Below, piece by piece: positions 30,523 through 39,977 of a DNA stretch of 64,000 nt. The position numbers and the translations under genes are program-made. Within the stretch, counting starts at the first letter, position 1, and every line of letters starts with the position of its first letter. The notes under the pieces are model-generated. The model was not told the DNA's origin and did no database searches. It saw nothing but the letters and a program-made list of their open reading frames with translations. The DNA is from an uncultured Sulfitobacter sp. (GTDB lineage: Bacteria; Pseudomonadota; Alphaproteobacteria; Rhodobacterales; Rhodobacteraceae): positions 186,001-250,000 of the forward strand of contig CAJXSZ010000002.1 in assembly GCA_913060815.1 (NCBI GenBank), read 5' to 3'.

Positions 30523-31722
30523 TTAGTCTGCCGTCAGGCGTTGTGCCAAAGCATCAGCCGCGGCGCGGGCTGCAACGCGGGCATCAGCCGCCGCGCGCCA
30601 GTCTGCGATCACGGCTTGCGCGTCTTCGGGCAGGGTATCGAGTTCGGTCAATGCGGTCGTCAGATCACCGGATTTAATCGCAGCTTCAGCGCGCGAAAGA
30701 ACCGCGTCGGGGTCATCCCCCTCACGCGGCGCGACAGAGCGCACGCCAAGGGAGCGGGTCAGAAAACCGCCAATGCCTTGTTGACCCTCATCCGTTCCAG
30801 TAGAACGTGCCGCTGCCAGCGCAGCCCGTGCCTGATCAGGGAAATCGGACTGAAGCGCGCTGAGCGTTGCAACGCCTTCAGCAGACGGGTCGATCAGGGC
30901 TGGGTCAATGTCGCCCAAATCGAGCCCTTGTAACGTTGCTACGGCTTCCGCAAATGGCTGACCTGCATCAAGTGCGGATACGATTTTTGCAATTGCAGCC
31001 TGACCGTTTGCAGCACGGGCAGCATCTGCTGTGGCTTCCTCGACGCTTTTCGCATTCGCAATAAGCGCTTCAATTTCGCTACGCTGCGCTTCCGCCGCCT
31101 CCTTGAGCGCTGAGAGTTCCGCAGCGTATGCGCCAACAGCATCGCCATCGACACCTTCGGGGACAGCAACCGCAGGCCGCTCTTCCAACGCAACAATGCG
31201 CGTTTCAATCTCGGCCAGCTGGTCTTCGATAGGAGATAAATCTACCGTGGGGGCCTCCGCCTGTTCCAACGCGGAGATACGCTCTTGCTGGGCAGTCAAA
31301 TCCCCGCGCAGTTTTGTTGTGATCTCTGCGTCGGCATTGCCGAACACGTCATATTCAGAGGCCATGAAGCCCAGACCACCTGCAATGATCCCGCCCAAAA
31401 CCAACGGCAGGAAAATACTCTGCTTCTCGGGCTCTGGTGGGGGCGCTACGGCTACCGGAATATTCGCGGACGTATCAGGCGCATCGCCCTCATCGGTCTG
31501 CGCCTTATCTTCTTCTATGGGTGCTGTATCGTTTGGCGTCGTCTCTTCGACTGTAGTTGTTTCTACCGGTTCAGACGTCTTCTTATCTTCAGACGTCTTT
31601 TCATCTTCCACAATTACCGCGTCTTCGACACTAGTCTCGACCGGTTCGGTACCAGCTTTCTCGGTTTTTTGAGAGACGGATTTCTTCGATGATGCCACAA
31701 CACGTACCTTTTCGATTCTCAC
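30523..31722 (-). CDS. mitofilin-family membrane protein (alphaproteobacterial Mic60)
   Basis: 399 residues. A cytoplasmic acidic N-terminus (about 1-100, Glu/Asp/Thr/Val-rich) is followed by one membrane helix (IFLPLVLGGIIAGGLGFMA, about 105-123), a long coiled coil (about 140-235), and a C-terminal mitofilin-like domain ending LDTLPEDAQAVIADWRAAAD. This matches the alphaproteobacterial relative of mitochondrial Mic60 (COG4223), which is known to sit between hemD and hemY and to bend membranes. It starts 44 bases after hemD ends and is followed by the hemY-like gene after 10 bases. Role in this organism is inferred from family and synteny. Confidence 0.85.
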   Translation of the reverse strand: MRIEKVRVVASSKKSVSQKTEKAGTEPVETSVEDAVIVEDEKTSEDKKTSEPVETTTVEETTPNDTAPIEEDKAQTDEGDAPDTSANIPVAVAPPPEPEKQSIFLPLVLGGIIAGGLGFMASEYDVFGNADAEITTKLRGDLTAQQERISALEQAEAPTVDLSPIEDQLAEIETRIVALEERPAVAVPEGVDGDAVGAYAAELSALKEAAEAQRSEIEALIANAKSVEEATADAARAANGQAAIAKIVSALDAGQPFAEAVATLQGLDLGDIDPALIDPSAEGVATLSALQSDFPDQARAALAAARSTGTDEGQQGIGGFLTRSLGVRSVAPREGDDPDAVLSRAEAAIKSGDLTTALTELDTLPEDAQAVIADWRAAADARVAARAAADALAQRLTAD

Positions 31723-31771
31723 CCGTTGGATTGGGTCAACTCCAACAGCTTAGCCGTCATCCTCAAGCCTC

Positions 31772-32467
31772 TCAAGGCAAGCCGAGGCTCAAGCATAAGT
31801 TTTCAACTGCTTTACGCATATAATGCGCTTCGGGCGCAGGTAAAATGATACAACTAGCGGTGCTTTCCCCGCTCAAGGGGGCCGCGACTGCCTTGCTCAG
31901 CGCAACCACGTGAGAATTTCCGAGGCGTCCTTGTGCTTTTTCGGCCAATTGCTGGGCACTGCGCGGTGAGAAAACCGGCACAATGCAGCAATGCGTCAGC
32001 GCATCTGTCGCGGTTGGACCAAGAGGCAAAAGGTTCTGTTTATAGATCGCAACATGCTGCGTCTCGATACCATTGGCGGAAAGCGTTTGCGCGATATCGC
32101 CGATCGTGTGCTCTCCACCCAGATGAAACAGCCTTATGCGGGGCACGGAGGCGCACAAGCTCACGATAAGTTCTTTTGCGGTGTTGCCTGCCTGCGTTGC
32201 TTTCCATCCATTCGCTACTGCGGCCTGCGTGGTTTGCAGACCCACGCAAAATGCCAATCGCCCTTCACCGTCCGGCGCAAAACGCACACCGTTTCTGGAG
32301 GTGAAAATCACCCCATCATCGGGGCCCAGCACGGGAGTGTTCCCAATCCCTACAATTTCCATCAAAGGTGCTAACACAAGGCGGACTGCGCCAAGCGCAT
32401 CAGATGAAAGCGTAGCTACAAATGCACGCGCGCTTGTTTCGGGGCGGGTCAGGAGTAGGGTTGGCAT
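31772..32467 (-). CDS. hemD: uroporphyrinogen-III synthase
   Basis: 231 residues from the ATG at 32467 (MPTLLLTRPETSARAFVATL); the longer frame would overlap the tsaD promoter region. It cyclises hydroxymethylbilane to uroporphyrinogen III, the branch point to heme and cobalamin. The N-terminal TRPE is the family signature, followed by ITSRNGVRF-type sequence (VIFTSRNGVRFA) and the conserved C-terminal part PVFSPRSAQQLAEK. HemD proteins diverge strongly, so identification leans also on the hemD-mic60-hemY order and on being divergent from tsaD. Confidence 0.9.
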   Translation of the reverse strand: MPTLLLTRPETSARAFVATLSSDALGAVRLVLAPLMEIVGIGNTPVLGPDDGVIFTSRNGVRFAPDGEGRLAFCVGLQTTQAAVANGWKATQAGNTAKELIVSLCASVPRIRLFHLGGEHTIGDIAQTLSANGIETQHVAIYKQNLLPLGPTATDALTHCCIVPVFSPRSAQQLAEKAQGRLGNSHVVALSKAVAAPLSGESTASCIILPAPEAHYMRKAVENLCLSLGLP

Positions 32468-32557
32468 TGCCATTAGCCGCAGAACGCTCTCAGGATTGTT
32501 TGCAGAACGCCTAAGTGTTACCTCCGCAATGTGCACTTCGCAACGGAAACAACCTAA

Positions 32558-33643
32558 ATGACCAGCCTGACCATTCTTGGCATCGAAAGCAGCTGCGACG
32601 ATACCGCCGCGGCTGTTCTGCGCGGTGAAGCATGCGCAGCGGATGTTCTGTCATCCATCGTCATGGGGCAGACGGAATTGCATGCCAATTTCGGGGGGGT
32701 CGTGCCCGAAATCGCGGCGCGCGCGCACGCTGAAAAACTTGATACCGCAGTAGTCCAAGCGCTGAATGAGGCGCAGGTGACGTTGGACGACATTGATGCC
32801 GTGGCTGTGACCGCCGGACCTGGATTGATTGGAGGCGTCGTGTCGGGTGTGATGTGCGCCAAGGGGATCAGCCTTGCGCGAGGGCTTCCCCTGTATGGCG
32901 TGAACCATTTGGCCGGTCATGCGCTAACGCCGCGGCTCACGGATGGTGTCACGTTTCCCTATCTGATGCTGCTCGTCTCGGGCGGCCATTGCCAGTTTTT
33001 GATTGCGTCTGGACCGGATGAATTCAAACGCTTGGGCGGGACTATCGACGACGCCCCTGGTGAAGCGTTTGACAAAGTAGCGCGCCTCATCGGTTTGCCC
33101 CAACCAGGCGGCCCATCAATTGAAACACTCGCCCTTCAAGGTGACGCAAAACGATTCAAGTTTCCACGACCGCTCTTGGATCGTGAAGGCTGCGATATGT
33201 CTTTCTCCGGTCTAAAAACCGCTGTCCTGCGGCAGCGCGATGCATTGATCGTAGAAGATCGGTTGACCGCTCAGGATCAGGCTGATCTTGCCACTGGCTT
33301 TCAAGCAGCAGTTGTCGATGTGCTGACCGAGAAAACGCGCCGCGCTTTGGCCCAGTATACTGATCTCACCGACACACCAATCATTTGCGTGGCAGGCGGC
33401 GTTGCCGCCAATCTGGCAATTCGCGGATCGCTTGAAACCCTTGCATCTGAGACAGGCGCCCGATTTGTGGCACCCCCTTTGGCGCTTTGCACCGATAACG
33501 CTGCCATGATCGCTTATGCCGCGCTTGAGCAGGCAAACACGCGGATCCCCGACGACCTATCACTTTCAGCGCGACCACGCTGGCCTTTGGATCAACATTC
33601 GCCCGCAATGCTTGGTAGCGGCAAGAAAGGTGCGAAGGCATGA
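32558..33643 (+). CDS. tsaD: tRNA N6-adenosine threonylcarbamoyltransferase
   Basis: 361 residues. The catalytic subunit of t6A37 modification, transferring threonylcarbamoyl to tRNAs reading ANN codons. ASKHA-fold signatures are [15 protein letters not shown] at the N-terminus, VNHLAGHAL (metal-binding HxxxH), VSGGHCQFL, and the C-terminal [10 protein letters not shown] with [13 protein letters not shown]. Another t6A enzyme gene, tsaE, lies at 43700. tsaD overlaps gpsA by 4 bases (ATGA), heading a tsaD-gpsA-yciI-EVE operon. Confidence 0.97.
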   Translation: MTSLTILGIESSCDDTAAAVLRGEACAADVLSSIVMGQTELHANFGGVVPEIAARAHAEKLDTAVVQALNEAQVTLDDIDAVAVTAGPGLIGGVVSGVMCAKGISLARGLPLYGVNHLAGHALTPRLTDGVTFPYLMLLVSGGHCQFLIASGPDEFKRLGGTIDDAPGEAFDKVARLIGLPQPGGPSIETLALQGDAKRFKFPRPLLDREGCDMSFSGLKTAVLRQRDALIVEDRLTAQDQADLATGFQAAVVDVLTEKTRRALAQYTDLTDTPIICVAGGVAANLAIRGSLETLASETGARFVAPPLALCTDNAAMIAYAALEQANTRIPDDLSLSARPRWPLDQHSPAMLGSGKKGAKA

Positions 33644-34593
33644 GTATCAGCGTTCTGGGCGGCGGTGCTTTCGGAACGGCCTTGGCGATTTCATTGGCGC
33701 AAAAGGGGCCAGTCACCCTTTGGGCGCGTGATGCGGGTGACATGCAAACAGCGAGAGAAAACAAAAAACGCCTGCCTGATTTCCTTTTTCCAGATAGTCT
33801 GATCGCCACAGGGGATGTTGCCCTAGCGATGGATTCAGAGACGCTCTTGCTGGCCGTTCCGATGCAGCAACTTCGCAGTTTCGTTACCGCCCACGCGAGC
33901 AAGCTAAGCGGCAAAGCCTTGGTCGCTTGTTGCAAGGGCATCGAACTCGGCACTGGCGCAGGACCTGTCGAAATCCTCTCGGATGAAGTTCCAAACGCGC
34001 AAGCGGCTCTGCTCACGGGCCCCAGCTTTGCCGCCGATATTGCACGGGGACTGCCAACAGCACTGACCTTGGCCGCTGTGAATAACGACACTGCAGAGGC
34101 GCTGCAGAAACAACTCACGACACCTGCGCTACGATTGTATCGCACGACTGATACGATCGGGGCAGAGTTGGGCGGCGCGATGAAGAATGTGATCGCGATT
34201 GCCTGCGGCACAGCGATGGGGGCGGGCATGGGGGAAAGCGCACGCGCCGCGCTAATGACCCGTGGCTATGCCGAGATGAAGCGATTGGCGACATATCGCG
34301 GCGCTGATCCCGATACGCTTGCGGGTTTGTCAGGTTTTGGTGATTTGACCCTCACGTGCACTTCGGAGGGATCGCGTAATTACCGCCTTGGCCTGAGCCT
34401 TGGTCGCGGTGAAGAATTTGACGCGGGCACCACGGTTGAAGGCGCGGCAACAGCACGTGCGGTGTCGAAGGTTGCGCAGGATGCTAACCTCGAAATGCCA
34501 ATTACGTTGGCCGTTGCCGCATTGATCGATAAAAAGGTAGACGTGAAAACAGCAGTGCAAAGCCTGCTCACCAGACCGCTGAAGGAAGAGTAA
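33640..34593 (+). CDS. gpsA: glycerol-3-phosphate dehydrogenase [NAD(P)+]
   Basis: 317 residues. It reduces dihydroxyacetone phosphate to sn-glycerol 3-phosphate for phospholipid synthesis. The nucleotide-binding motif [12 protein letters not shown] is at residues 5-16. The catalytic region includes [17 protein letters not shown] (active-site Lys of MKN) and the family signature [23 protein letters not shown]. Coupled to tsaD by ATGA and followed by a YciI gene one base after its stop. Confidence 0.96.
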   Translation: MSISVLGGGAFGTALAISLAQKGPVTLWARDAGDMQTARENKKRLPDFLFPDSLIATGDVALAMDSETLLLAVPMQQLRSFVTAHASKLSGKALVACCKGIELGTGAGPVEILSDEVPNAQAALLTGPSFAADIARGLPTALTLAAVNNDTAEALQKQLTTPALRLYRTTDTIGAELGGAMKNVIAIACGTAMGAGMGESARAALMTRGYAEMKRLATYRGADPDTLAGLSGFGDLTLTCTSEGSRNYRLGLSLGRGEEFDAGTTVEGAATARAVSKVAQDANLEMPITLAVAALIDKKVDVKTAVQSLLTRPLKEE

Positions 34594-34594
34594 T

Positions 34595-34867
34595 ATGCTT
34601 GTATGCTTGATGGCCAAAGATAAAACTGGCGCACTGGATGTGCGGATAGAGAACCGTCCCGCGCATGTGGATTACCTCAAGGGGAGCGATCATGTTCACC
34701 TTGCCGGACCTCTGATTGATGCGCAGGGCGGCATGTGTGGCTCGATGATTGTTCTGGATGTGCCTGATATGGCAGCGGCCGAGAATTGGGCTGCGAATGA
34801 TCCCTACGCGCTGGCAGGTTTGTTCGAAAGCGTCACCCTGACCGAGTGGAAAAAGGTGATCGGTTGA
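34595..34867 (+). CDS. YciI family protein
   Basis: 90 residues. The YciI/YCII fold is a small ferredoxin-like dimer, with the conserved Asp-His region visible as NRPAHVDYLK and the C-terminal ENWAANDPYALAGLF. Biochemical function is generally unknown; some relatives are dehydrochlorinases or dehydrogenase-like. It begins just after gpsA stops and ends in TGATG overlapping the EVE gene, so it is part of the same operon. Confidence 0.88.
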   Translation: MLVCLMAKDKTGALDVRIENRPAHVDYLKGSDHVHLAGPLIDAQGGMCGSMIVLDVPDMAAAENWAANDPYALAGLFESVTLTEWKKVIG

Positions 34868-35286
34868 TGCGCTATTGGCTTTTCAAGTCCGAACCTTCGG
34901 TTTGGAGCTGGAATGATCAGGTTGCCAAAGGTGACATCGGCGAGGAATGGGACGGCGTGCGAAACTATCAGGCGCGTAACTTCATGCGTGAAATGGCAGT
35001 TGGCGACCTTGGCTTCTTTTATCATTCACAAAAAGAGAAAGCCGTGGTGGGTATCGTAAGCGTTTGCGCCTCTGCCCACCCTGACAGCACAACGGATGAT
35101 GCGCGCTGGGAGTGCGTCGATATTCGCGCGGTGCGCTCCTTTAGACAGCCCGTCACGCTGGAGCAGGTAAAGGCCGTACCGGCCCTGTCGGAGATGGCAC
35201 TGGTGCGAAGTTCGCGCCTTTCCGTGCAACCGGTGACTACCGAGGAATGGCAGAAGGTATGCGCGCTTGGGAAAACTGATCCCTGA
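34867..35286 (+). CDS. EVE domain protein (THYN1-like)
   Basis: 139 residues from the ATG that overlaps the YciI stop (TGATG). It opens with MRYWLFKSEPSVWSWNDQ and contains WDGVRNYQARNFMREM and LGFFYHS, the EVE-domain hallmarks. EVE is a PUA-like fold thought to recognise modified bases in DNA or RNA; in bacteria it is often linked to restriction or RNA modification. Here it is the last gene of the tsaD operon, which fits a housekeeping RNA-related role better than defence. Ends with a strong terminator. Confidence 0.92.
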   Translation: MRYWLFKSEPSVWSWNDQVAKGDIGEEWDGVRNYQARNFMREMAVGDLGFFYHSQKEKAVVGIVSVCASAHPDSTTDDARWECVDIRAVRSFRQPVTLEQVKAVPALSEMALVRSSRLSVQPVTTEEWQKVCALGKTDP

Positions 35287-35307
35287 CAAAACGATGATAG
35301 AATGAAA

Positions 35308-35341
35308 AAAGGGTTCCGGCACCCCGCCAGAACCCTTTCTC
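35308..35341 (+). terminator. terminator of the tsaD-gpsA-yciI-EVE operon
   Basis: AAAGGGTTC pairs perfectly with GAACCCTTT across a 13-base loop; TTTCTC follows and an A-run precedes it. It lies about 20 bases after the EVE stop. Confidence 0.85.
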
Positions 35342-35470
35342 ACCCCGTGCGCTCCCTAAACCCCGGCACACGTATTCGAAATATGTTCTGGCCGTACTGG
35401 CCGTTCCCTAGCTATACTTCATTCTGCGTTTTTCACAAGAAATCAGTCATTTGAATTGGTCCTAAATACG

Positions 35471-35498
35471 AAACGCCCGCTTAACCAAGCGGGCGTTT
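35471..35498 (-). terminator. terminator of the DUF2853 gene
   Basis: A perfect 11-base-pair stem AAACGCCCGCT / AGCGGGCGTTT around a short TTAACCA-type loop, 24 bases beyond the DUF2853 stop. Both flanks are A/T-rich, so it may work in both directions. Confidence 0.88.
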
Positions 35499-35521
35499 CT
35501 TACATTCAATTTACGAGTAGC

Positions 35522-35863
35522 TTACTCGTACACGGCTTCTTTGCCGAAGTGCTTTGTCAGCATGTAATAGATAACTGCGCGATATTTGTTGCGCTCTGAT
35601 TTGCCATATGTCTCGATCACAGAGTTGATGGCTTCCATAAGGTTCGGACCGTCAGGCAGGCCAAGCTTTTTCATCAGGAAGTTGTTTTTGACAGTCTCAA
35701 GTTCGGCAGGCTGGCTGCCTGCAACTGTGGATGCGTCCGCGTTGTAGATCGATGGGCCGCAGCCTATCGTTACTTTTGTCAGCAAATCCATATCCGGCTC
35801 CATGCCGCATTTGCCTTTAAGATCTTCCGCGTATTTCGCGATCCACTCGTCCCGCTTACCCAT
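35522..35863 (-). CDS. DUF2853 family protein
   Basis: 113 residues starting MGKRDEWIAKYAEDLK with GGGAGCGAAC before the ATG. The pattern ...LTKVTIGCGPSIYNADASTVAGSQPAEL... and the C-terminal YRAVIYYMLTKHFGKE match the DUF2853 family, a small helical protein of unknown function common in Alphaproteobacteria. No signal peptide. It is a single-gene unit with a strong terminator and a 108-base gap before the extensin-like gene, and its short, well-spaced layout suggests good expression. Confidence 0.85.
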   Translation of the reverse strand: MGKRDEWIAKYAEDLKGKCGMEPDMDLLTKVTIGCGPSIYNADASTVAGSQPAELETVKNNFLMKKLGLPDGPNLMEAINSVIETYGKSERNKYRAVIYYMLTKHFGKEAVYE

Positions 35864-35971
35864 ATTGTTCGCTCCCTGATGCTATTTTGCGCCGTAATCG
35901 GCTTACGGCCTAACCCTAGTCACAATTTTTCCACCGCAAAAGGAATTTCTAACTTTTCATTTCCCCGTAGA

Positions 35972-36712
35972 TTATCGGCACAGACCATACCCTGTATGCT
36001 GGAGGTGGAAATGGTCCGCATGCAGGCGGTTATATCGCGGGCCAAGAGTGAGGCGGAACCAGTCGCAAGCACTGTCGTTTGCGCGTTTCAAGAACGCGCT
36101 TTTGGCAGTGTCGCCACTCCAATCGCGCAGCAAGCTCAGGCGTGTACCATCATCAAGCACAAAACCGCTGACGTCGATCGCATCCGCCGTTGCATGACTG
36201 CTCATCCTGCTGGAATTTCCAGACGCTGTACGCATTGGGCGGCAAGAGTAGCTTGAGAAGTGGTTAATCTGTGAAATGTCCTGCCCGAACAGATCCTGTG
36301 CTGCTGGCTGTAGTGCGTGCTGCGTCCACATTGCCAGTCGCAGGGCCGTCTGGCACCGAGTGTTGACGGGCGCAACCGATGCACCACCCGCACTGCTGAG
36401 GCTGACTTGAGGCGTAATACCACAGCGCGAGGTTTCAACGAAATCGGGCTTCCGCTCAATCTGTGCTCCTGTTTCCAGAGCAGCGAGACAGGTAGCAGCA
36501 CTGCCCAGCGCGCGAGTGAGTTTCCATTGTGTGAGGCTCGTTAGCGGATCGCCAACTGAAAGCGGCTGTACCGGATTCCACTCAGGGGGAAGTGGTGTAT
36601 CGGGATGGACCATCGCCTGCCATCCGCCAAACCCGATCCCGCCTATTATAAATGACAAAAGCACCACCCAGTGCAGAACCGGGCGGTGCTTGTATCTGTT
36701 TTTATCCGGCAT
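35972..36712 (-). CDS. extensin-like C-terminal domain protein
   Basis: 246 residues. An N-terminal signal-anchor (LHWVVLLSFIIGGIGFGGWQAM, about 13-34) directs it to the periplasmic side. The remaining part carries the alphaproteobacterial extensin-like domain: several Cys (TCLAAL, RCGI, RCQTAL, SYSCRPM, ACDW), then HATADAIDVSGFVLDDG and the C-terminal LHADHFHLQHTGYGLCR. The His/Asp motifs HATADAID and HADHFH resemble metal sites of D-Ala-D-Ala/LAS peptidases, so a cell-wall hydrolase role is possible but unproven. It lies 8 bases beyond the ahcY start side on the same strand, downstream of ahcY. Confidence 0.85.
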   Translation of the reverse strand: MPDKNRYKHRPVLHWVVLLSFIIGGIGFGGWQAMVHPDTPLPPEWNPVQPLSVGDPLTSLTQWKLTRALGSAATCLAALETGAQIERKPDFVETSRCGITPQVSLSSAGGASVAPVNTRCQTALRLAMWTQHALQPAAQDLFGQDISQINHFSSYSCRPMRTASGNSSRMSSHATADAIDVSGFVLDDGTRLSLLRDWSGDTAKSAFLKRANDSACDWFRLTLGPRYNRLHADHFHLQHTGYGLCR

Positions 36713-36720
36713 GGCGCGGA

Positions 36721-38112
36721 TTAATAGCGGTAGTGCTCTGGCTTGAACGGACCTTCAGGCGACACACCAATATAGGCGGCTTGCTCTGGATCAAGTTTGG
36801 AAAGCTTCACGCCAATCCGGTCAAGGTGCAGACGTGCCACTTTCTCGTCCAGATGTTTGGGCAGAATATATACTTCGTTCTTGTATTCATCACCGCGCAT
36901 CCACAGCTCCATCTGCGCCAACACCTGGTTGGTGAAGGAGGCGGACATCACGAATGACGGGTGGCCCGTCGCATTGCCAAGGTTCAGCAGACGCCCCTCA
37001 GACAGCAAGATCAAACGATTGCCGCTTGGCATCTCGATCATATCCACTTGCTCTTTGATGTTGGTCCATTTGTGGTTCTTGAGGCTTGCGACCTGAATTT
37101 CATTGTCGAAGTGGCCGATGTTGCCAACGATCGCCATGTCCTTCATCTCGCGCATATGCTCGATGCGGATCACGTCCTTGTTGCCAGTGGTGGTGATAAA
37201 GATATCAGCCGTGCTGGCGACATCTTCGAGCAATACAACCTCGAAACCGTCCATTGCGGCCTGCAATGCGCAGATCGGATCGACTTCGGTCACTTTCACA
37301 CGAGCGCCCGCACCCGCCAATGACGCGGCAGATCCTTTGCCCACATCGCCATAGCCCATCACAACGACGACCTTACCCGCCATCATCGTGTCGGTCGCGC
37401 GGCGGATGCCGTCCACAAGGGATTCCTTACAGCCGTATTTGTTGTCGAACTTCGACTTGGTGACAGAGTCGTTCACATTGATCGCAGGGAAGGGCAGCTG
37501 CCCTTGCTTGACCAGATCATAGAGGCGGTGCACACCAGTCGTCGTTTCCTCGGAAACGCCCTTAATCTGGTCGCGCATTTTGGTGAACCAACCGGGGGAT
37601 GCGGCCATCCGCTTTTTGATCTGGGCGAATACGGCGACTTCTTCTTCTGATGTCGGCACTTCGATCAGGTCTGTCTCACCATTTTCCACACGCGCGCCCA
37701 GCAGAATATAAAGAGTCGCATCGCCACCATCATCAAGGATCAGGTTCGGACCTTCAGGGAACATGAAAGATTTATCGAGGTAGTCCCAATGCTCTTCGAG
37801 CGACTGGCCTTTGATCGCAAAGACTGGGGTGCCGCCTTCGGCAATCGCAGCGGCTGCGTGATCTTGGGTCGAGAAGATGTTGCACGACGCCCAGCGCACA
37901 TCGGCCCCAAGCTCCACCAACGTCTCGATCAGAACAGCTGTCTGGATTGTCATATGCAAGGAGCCAACGATACGGGACCCTTTGAGCGGCTTTTCCTCAC
38001 CGTATTCAGCACGCAGCGCCATCAGGCCCGGCATTTCCGTTTCAGCGATATCGAGCTCTTTGCGGCCATAAGCGGCGAGGCTGATGTCCTTTACGATGTA
38101 GTCATTTGCCAT
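36721..38112 (-). CDS. ahcY: adenosylhomocysteinase
   Basis: 463 residues. It hydrolyses S-adenosylhomocysteine to homocysteine and adenosine, recycling the product of SAM-dependent methylation. NAD-binding is seen in [23 protein letters not shown]. Substrate residues lie in [15 protein letters not shown], and the C-terminal NAD-contact tail is [24 protein letters not shown]. The length includes the 40-residue insertion typical of bacterial forms. In Rhodobacter ahcY belongs to the regA-hvrA-ahcY region; here regA lies 1.2 kb away with two other genes between. I saw no SAH-riboswitch core upstream. Confidence 0.97.
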   Translation of the reverse strand: MANDYIVKDISLAAYGRKELDIAETEMPGLMALRAEYGEEKPLKGSRIVGSLHMTIQTAVLIETLVELGADVRWASCNIFSTQDHAAAAIAEGGTPVFAIKGQSLEEHWDYLDKSFMFPEGPNLILDDGGDATLYILLGARVENGETDLIEVPTSEEEVAVFAQIKKRMAASPGWFTKMRDQIKGVSEETTTGVHRLYDLVKQGQLPFPAINVNDSVTKSKFDNKYGCKESLVDGIRRATDTMMAGKVVVVMGYGDVGKGSAASLAGAGARVKVTEVDPICALQAAMDGFEVVLLEDVASTADIFITTTGNKDVIRIEHMREMKDMAIVGNIGHFDNEIQVASLKNHKWTNIKEQVDMIEMPSGNRLILLSEGRLLNLGNATGHPSFVMSASFTNQVLAQMELWMRGDEYKNEVYILPKHLDEKVARLHLDRIGVKLSKLDPEQAAYIGVSPEGPFKPEHYRY

Positions 38113-38280
38113 CTTTGAAATTCCTTATCTGGTTGAGGGGGAGATAGTCCGTTTTGGCTCTAATCTCAATGGATCATGTGCGCGCAGGCCGCGGGTGATC
38201 GAGATTTTGATTTTATGAGGTGGAAAATACGGAGGCACGCAGTGTAGCGTGACGCATACGAGCGACGAAAAGGAACACAG

Positions 38281-38877
38281 ATGGCCCAGCAGCCGCGCGC
38301 ATGGCAACGCATGTTATCAGGTCGGCGTCTTGACCTGCTTGATCCAACGCCAGTTGATATTGAAATCGAGGATATCGCACATGGACTTGCCTTTGTCGCC
38401 CGCTGGAACGGGCAGACTCGCGGCGATTTTGCCTATTCCGTAGCTGAACATTCGCTGTTGGTTGAAGTTATCTTTGGTCGCATTGCTCCAAATGCCCCAG
38501 CAAAATGGCGGCTCGCGGCTTTGCTGCATGATGCACCAGAGTATGTGATCGGCGACATGATTTCGCCTGTGAAGGCGGCAGTAGGACCGGGGTATGGCGC
38601 GCTGGATGAACGGCTGGAGGCAGCCGTACACATCAGATTTGGATTGCCTGCAAAAGTCCCCGTATCGATCAAGAAGCAGATAAAGAAAGCGGACCGGATC
38701 AGCGCTTGGATGGAAGCATTTCAGATCGCAGGGTTCGAGCCAAGTGAAGCAGATCGCTTTTTCGGAAAACCTGACCCGAAGCTGATGCAAGGGCTGGAAA
38801 TAACACTGCGCCCCCCCGTCGAGGTGCGTGCAGATTTCACAGCGCGGCATGCGGAGCTTCTCAAGGAAATCCCATGA
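38281..38877 (+). CDS. HD domain phosphohydrolase (YfbR-like)
   Basis: 198 residues. HD-superfamily metal residues are visible in order: His of YSVAEHSLLV, His-Asp of LLHDAPEYVIGD, and Asp of KKADRISAW. This arrangement is like YfbR-type 5'-deoxynucleotidases. AAAAGGAACAC lies before the ATG. It is divergent from ahcY (168 bases) and overlaps the next gene by 4 bases (ATGA). The exact substrate is unknown. Confidence 0.85.
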   Translation: MAQQPRAWQRMLSGRRLDLLDPTPVDIEIEDIAHGLAFVARWNGQTRGDFAYSVAEHSLLVEVIFGRIAPNAPAKWRLAALLHDAPEYVIGDMISPVKAAVGPGYGALDERLEAAVHIRFGLPAKVPVSIKKQIKKADRISAWMEAFQIAGFEPSEADRFFGKPDPKLMQGLEITLRPPVEVRADFTARHAELLKEIP

Positions 38878-39359
38878 TTAATGTCCGTCCCGCGATGCAG
38901 CTTGATGCAGGCTCCATGGCGAAGCTGCTCAATGAGATTATCACTATCGGGGGAACTACTGCTTTGGTGCGCCCTGTCACCGCAGACGATCTACGTGAAT
39001 GGATGCAAGGATCGCCTGAGCAGTCGGCGTGGCATGTAGCTCTTGATGAGTCAGAGCGTGTTGTTGGCTTCCAGTGGATTGAGCCCAGCGATCAGCTTCC
39101 GCTGGAGGCTGCCGAAATTGCTACCTTTGTGCAGGTCGGTCAAACAGGTCTCGGGATCGGATCAGCGTTGTTCAGCGCCACGGCAAAGGCGGCAAAGTCA
39201 CTCGGGTTTGTATGGATACGCGCCAACATCCGCGCCGATAACGAAGGTGGATTGACTTATTATCAAAGCCGCGGGTTCCGCGACTATGCTGTTATCGAGG
39301 ACTATAAACTTGCCGATGGCAGTGTGGTGAGCAAACGCCTCAAGCGCTATGACATCTAG
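38874..39359 (+). CDS. GNAT family N-acetyltransferase
   Basis: 161 residues. The GNAT core includes the acetyl-CoA-binding stretch FVQVGQTGLGIGSALFSATAKAAKSLG (Q/RxxGxG/A type: QTGLGIG) and the final YQSRGFRDYAVIEDYKLADG. It resembles phosphinothricin acetyltransferase-like enzymes, but no substrate can be named. Coupled to the HD gene through ATGA; converges on regA with a 4-base overlap. This HD-GNAT pair occupies the space between ahcY and regA. Confidence 0.88.
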   Translation: MINVRPAMQLDAGSMAKLLNEIITIGGTTALVRPVTADDLREWMQGSPEQSAWHVALDESERVVGFQWIEPSDQLPLEAAEIATFVQVGQTGLGIGSALFSATAKAAKSLGFVWIRANIRADNEGGLTYYQSRGFRDYAVIEDYKLADGSVVSKRLKRYDI

Positions 39360-39910
39360 CGCGGGCTGCGTTTCGCCAGAATACGTTGCAGCGTGCGACG
39401 GTGCATATTGAGGCGGCGCGCTGTCTCGGAGACGTTGCGGTCACACAACTCATATACCCGCTGGATATGCTCCCAGCGCACACGATCCGCACTCATCGGA
39501 TTTTCAGGCGGAGGGGGCAGGTTATCACCGGTGGCAAGCAATGCGTTTGTGATGTCAGTCGCATCCGCAGGCTTGGACAGGTAATCCGTCGCTCCAATCT
39601 TTACGGCAGCAACAGCCGTCGCAATCGCTCCATATCCCGTGAGCACAACAACCCGCGCATCGGGGCGGCGTTCGCGCAAGATTTCTACAACATCGAGGCC
39701 GTTACCGTCTTCAAGCCGAAGATCGCACACTGCATATGCTGGCGGCCGCGCTGTTGCGATCGCAGAGCCTGCCGCGACAGATCCTGCCATCTCGACCTCG
39801 AACCCGCGTTTCTCCATCGCTTTTGCCAAGCGGCGCAGAAACGGCTCGTCGTCATCAAGCAAAAGCAGCGTTTTATCAGGCCCGATATCGGGCATAAGTG
39901 TATCTGGCAT
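39356..39910 (-). CDS. regA: redox response regulator RegA/PrrA/ActR
   Basis: 184 residues, the exact size of the family. The receiver domain has the acidic pair LLLDDDEPF, the phosphoacceptor Asp63 (VCDLRLEDGNG, identical position to R. capsulatus RegA), Thr in VVLTGYG and Lys in DYLSKPAD. The C-terminal Fis-type helix-turn-helix is NVSETARRLNMHRRTLQRILAKR, nearly invariant in the family. With RegB it controls energy metabolism (photosynthesis, carbon and nitrogen fixation, respiration) according to redox state. senC lies upstream on the same strand; regB is divergent. Confidence 0.97.
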   Translation of the reverse strand: MPDTLMPDIGPDKTLLLLDDDEPFLRRLAKAMEKRGFEVEMAGSVAAGSAIATARPPAYAVCDLRLEDGNGLDVVEILRERRPDARVVVLTGYGAIATAVAAVKIGATDYLSKPADATDITNALLATGDNLPPPPENPMSADRVRWEHIQRVYELCDRNVSETARRLNMHRRTLQRILAKRSPR

Positions 39911-39977
39911 GGTCGTCGCGCCCTATTTCAAACGGATTATCCTTATGGGTTAGGATATGGAGCGCTATGATCGCGGG

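Noticed and set aside
38113-38280. SAH or SAM riboswitch upstream of ahcY
   Set aside because: I looked on the minus strand for the GAGGAGCGCTGC-type core and saw no match or convincing pseudoknot.
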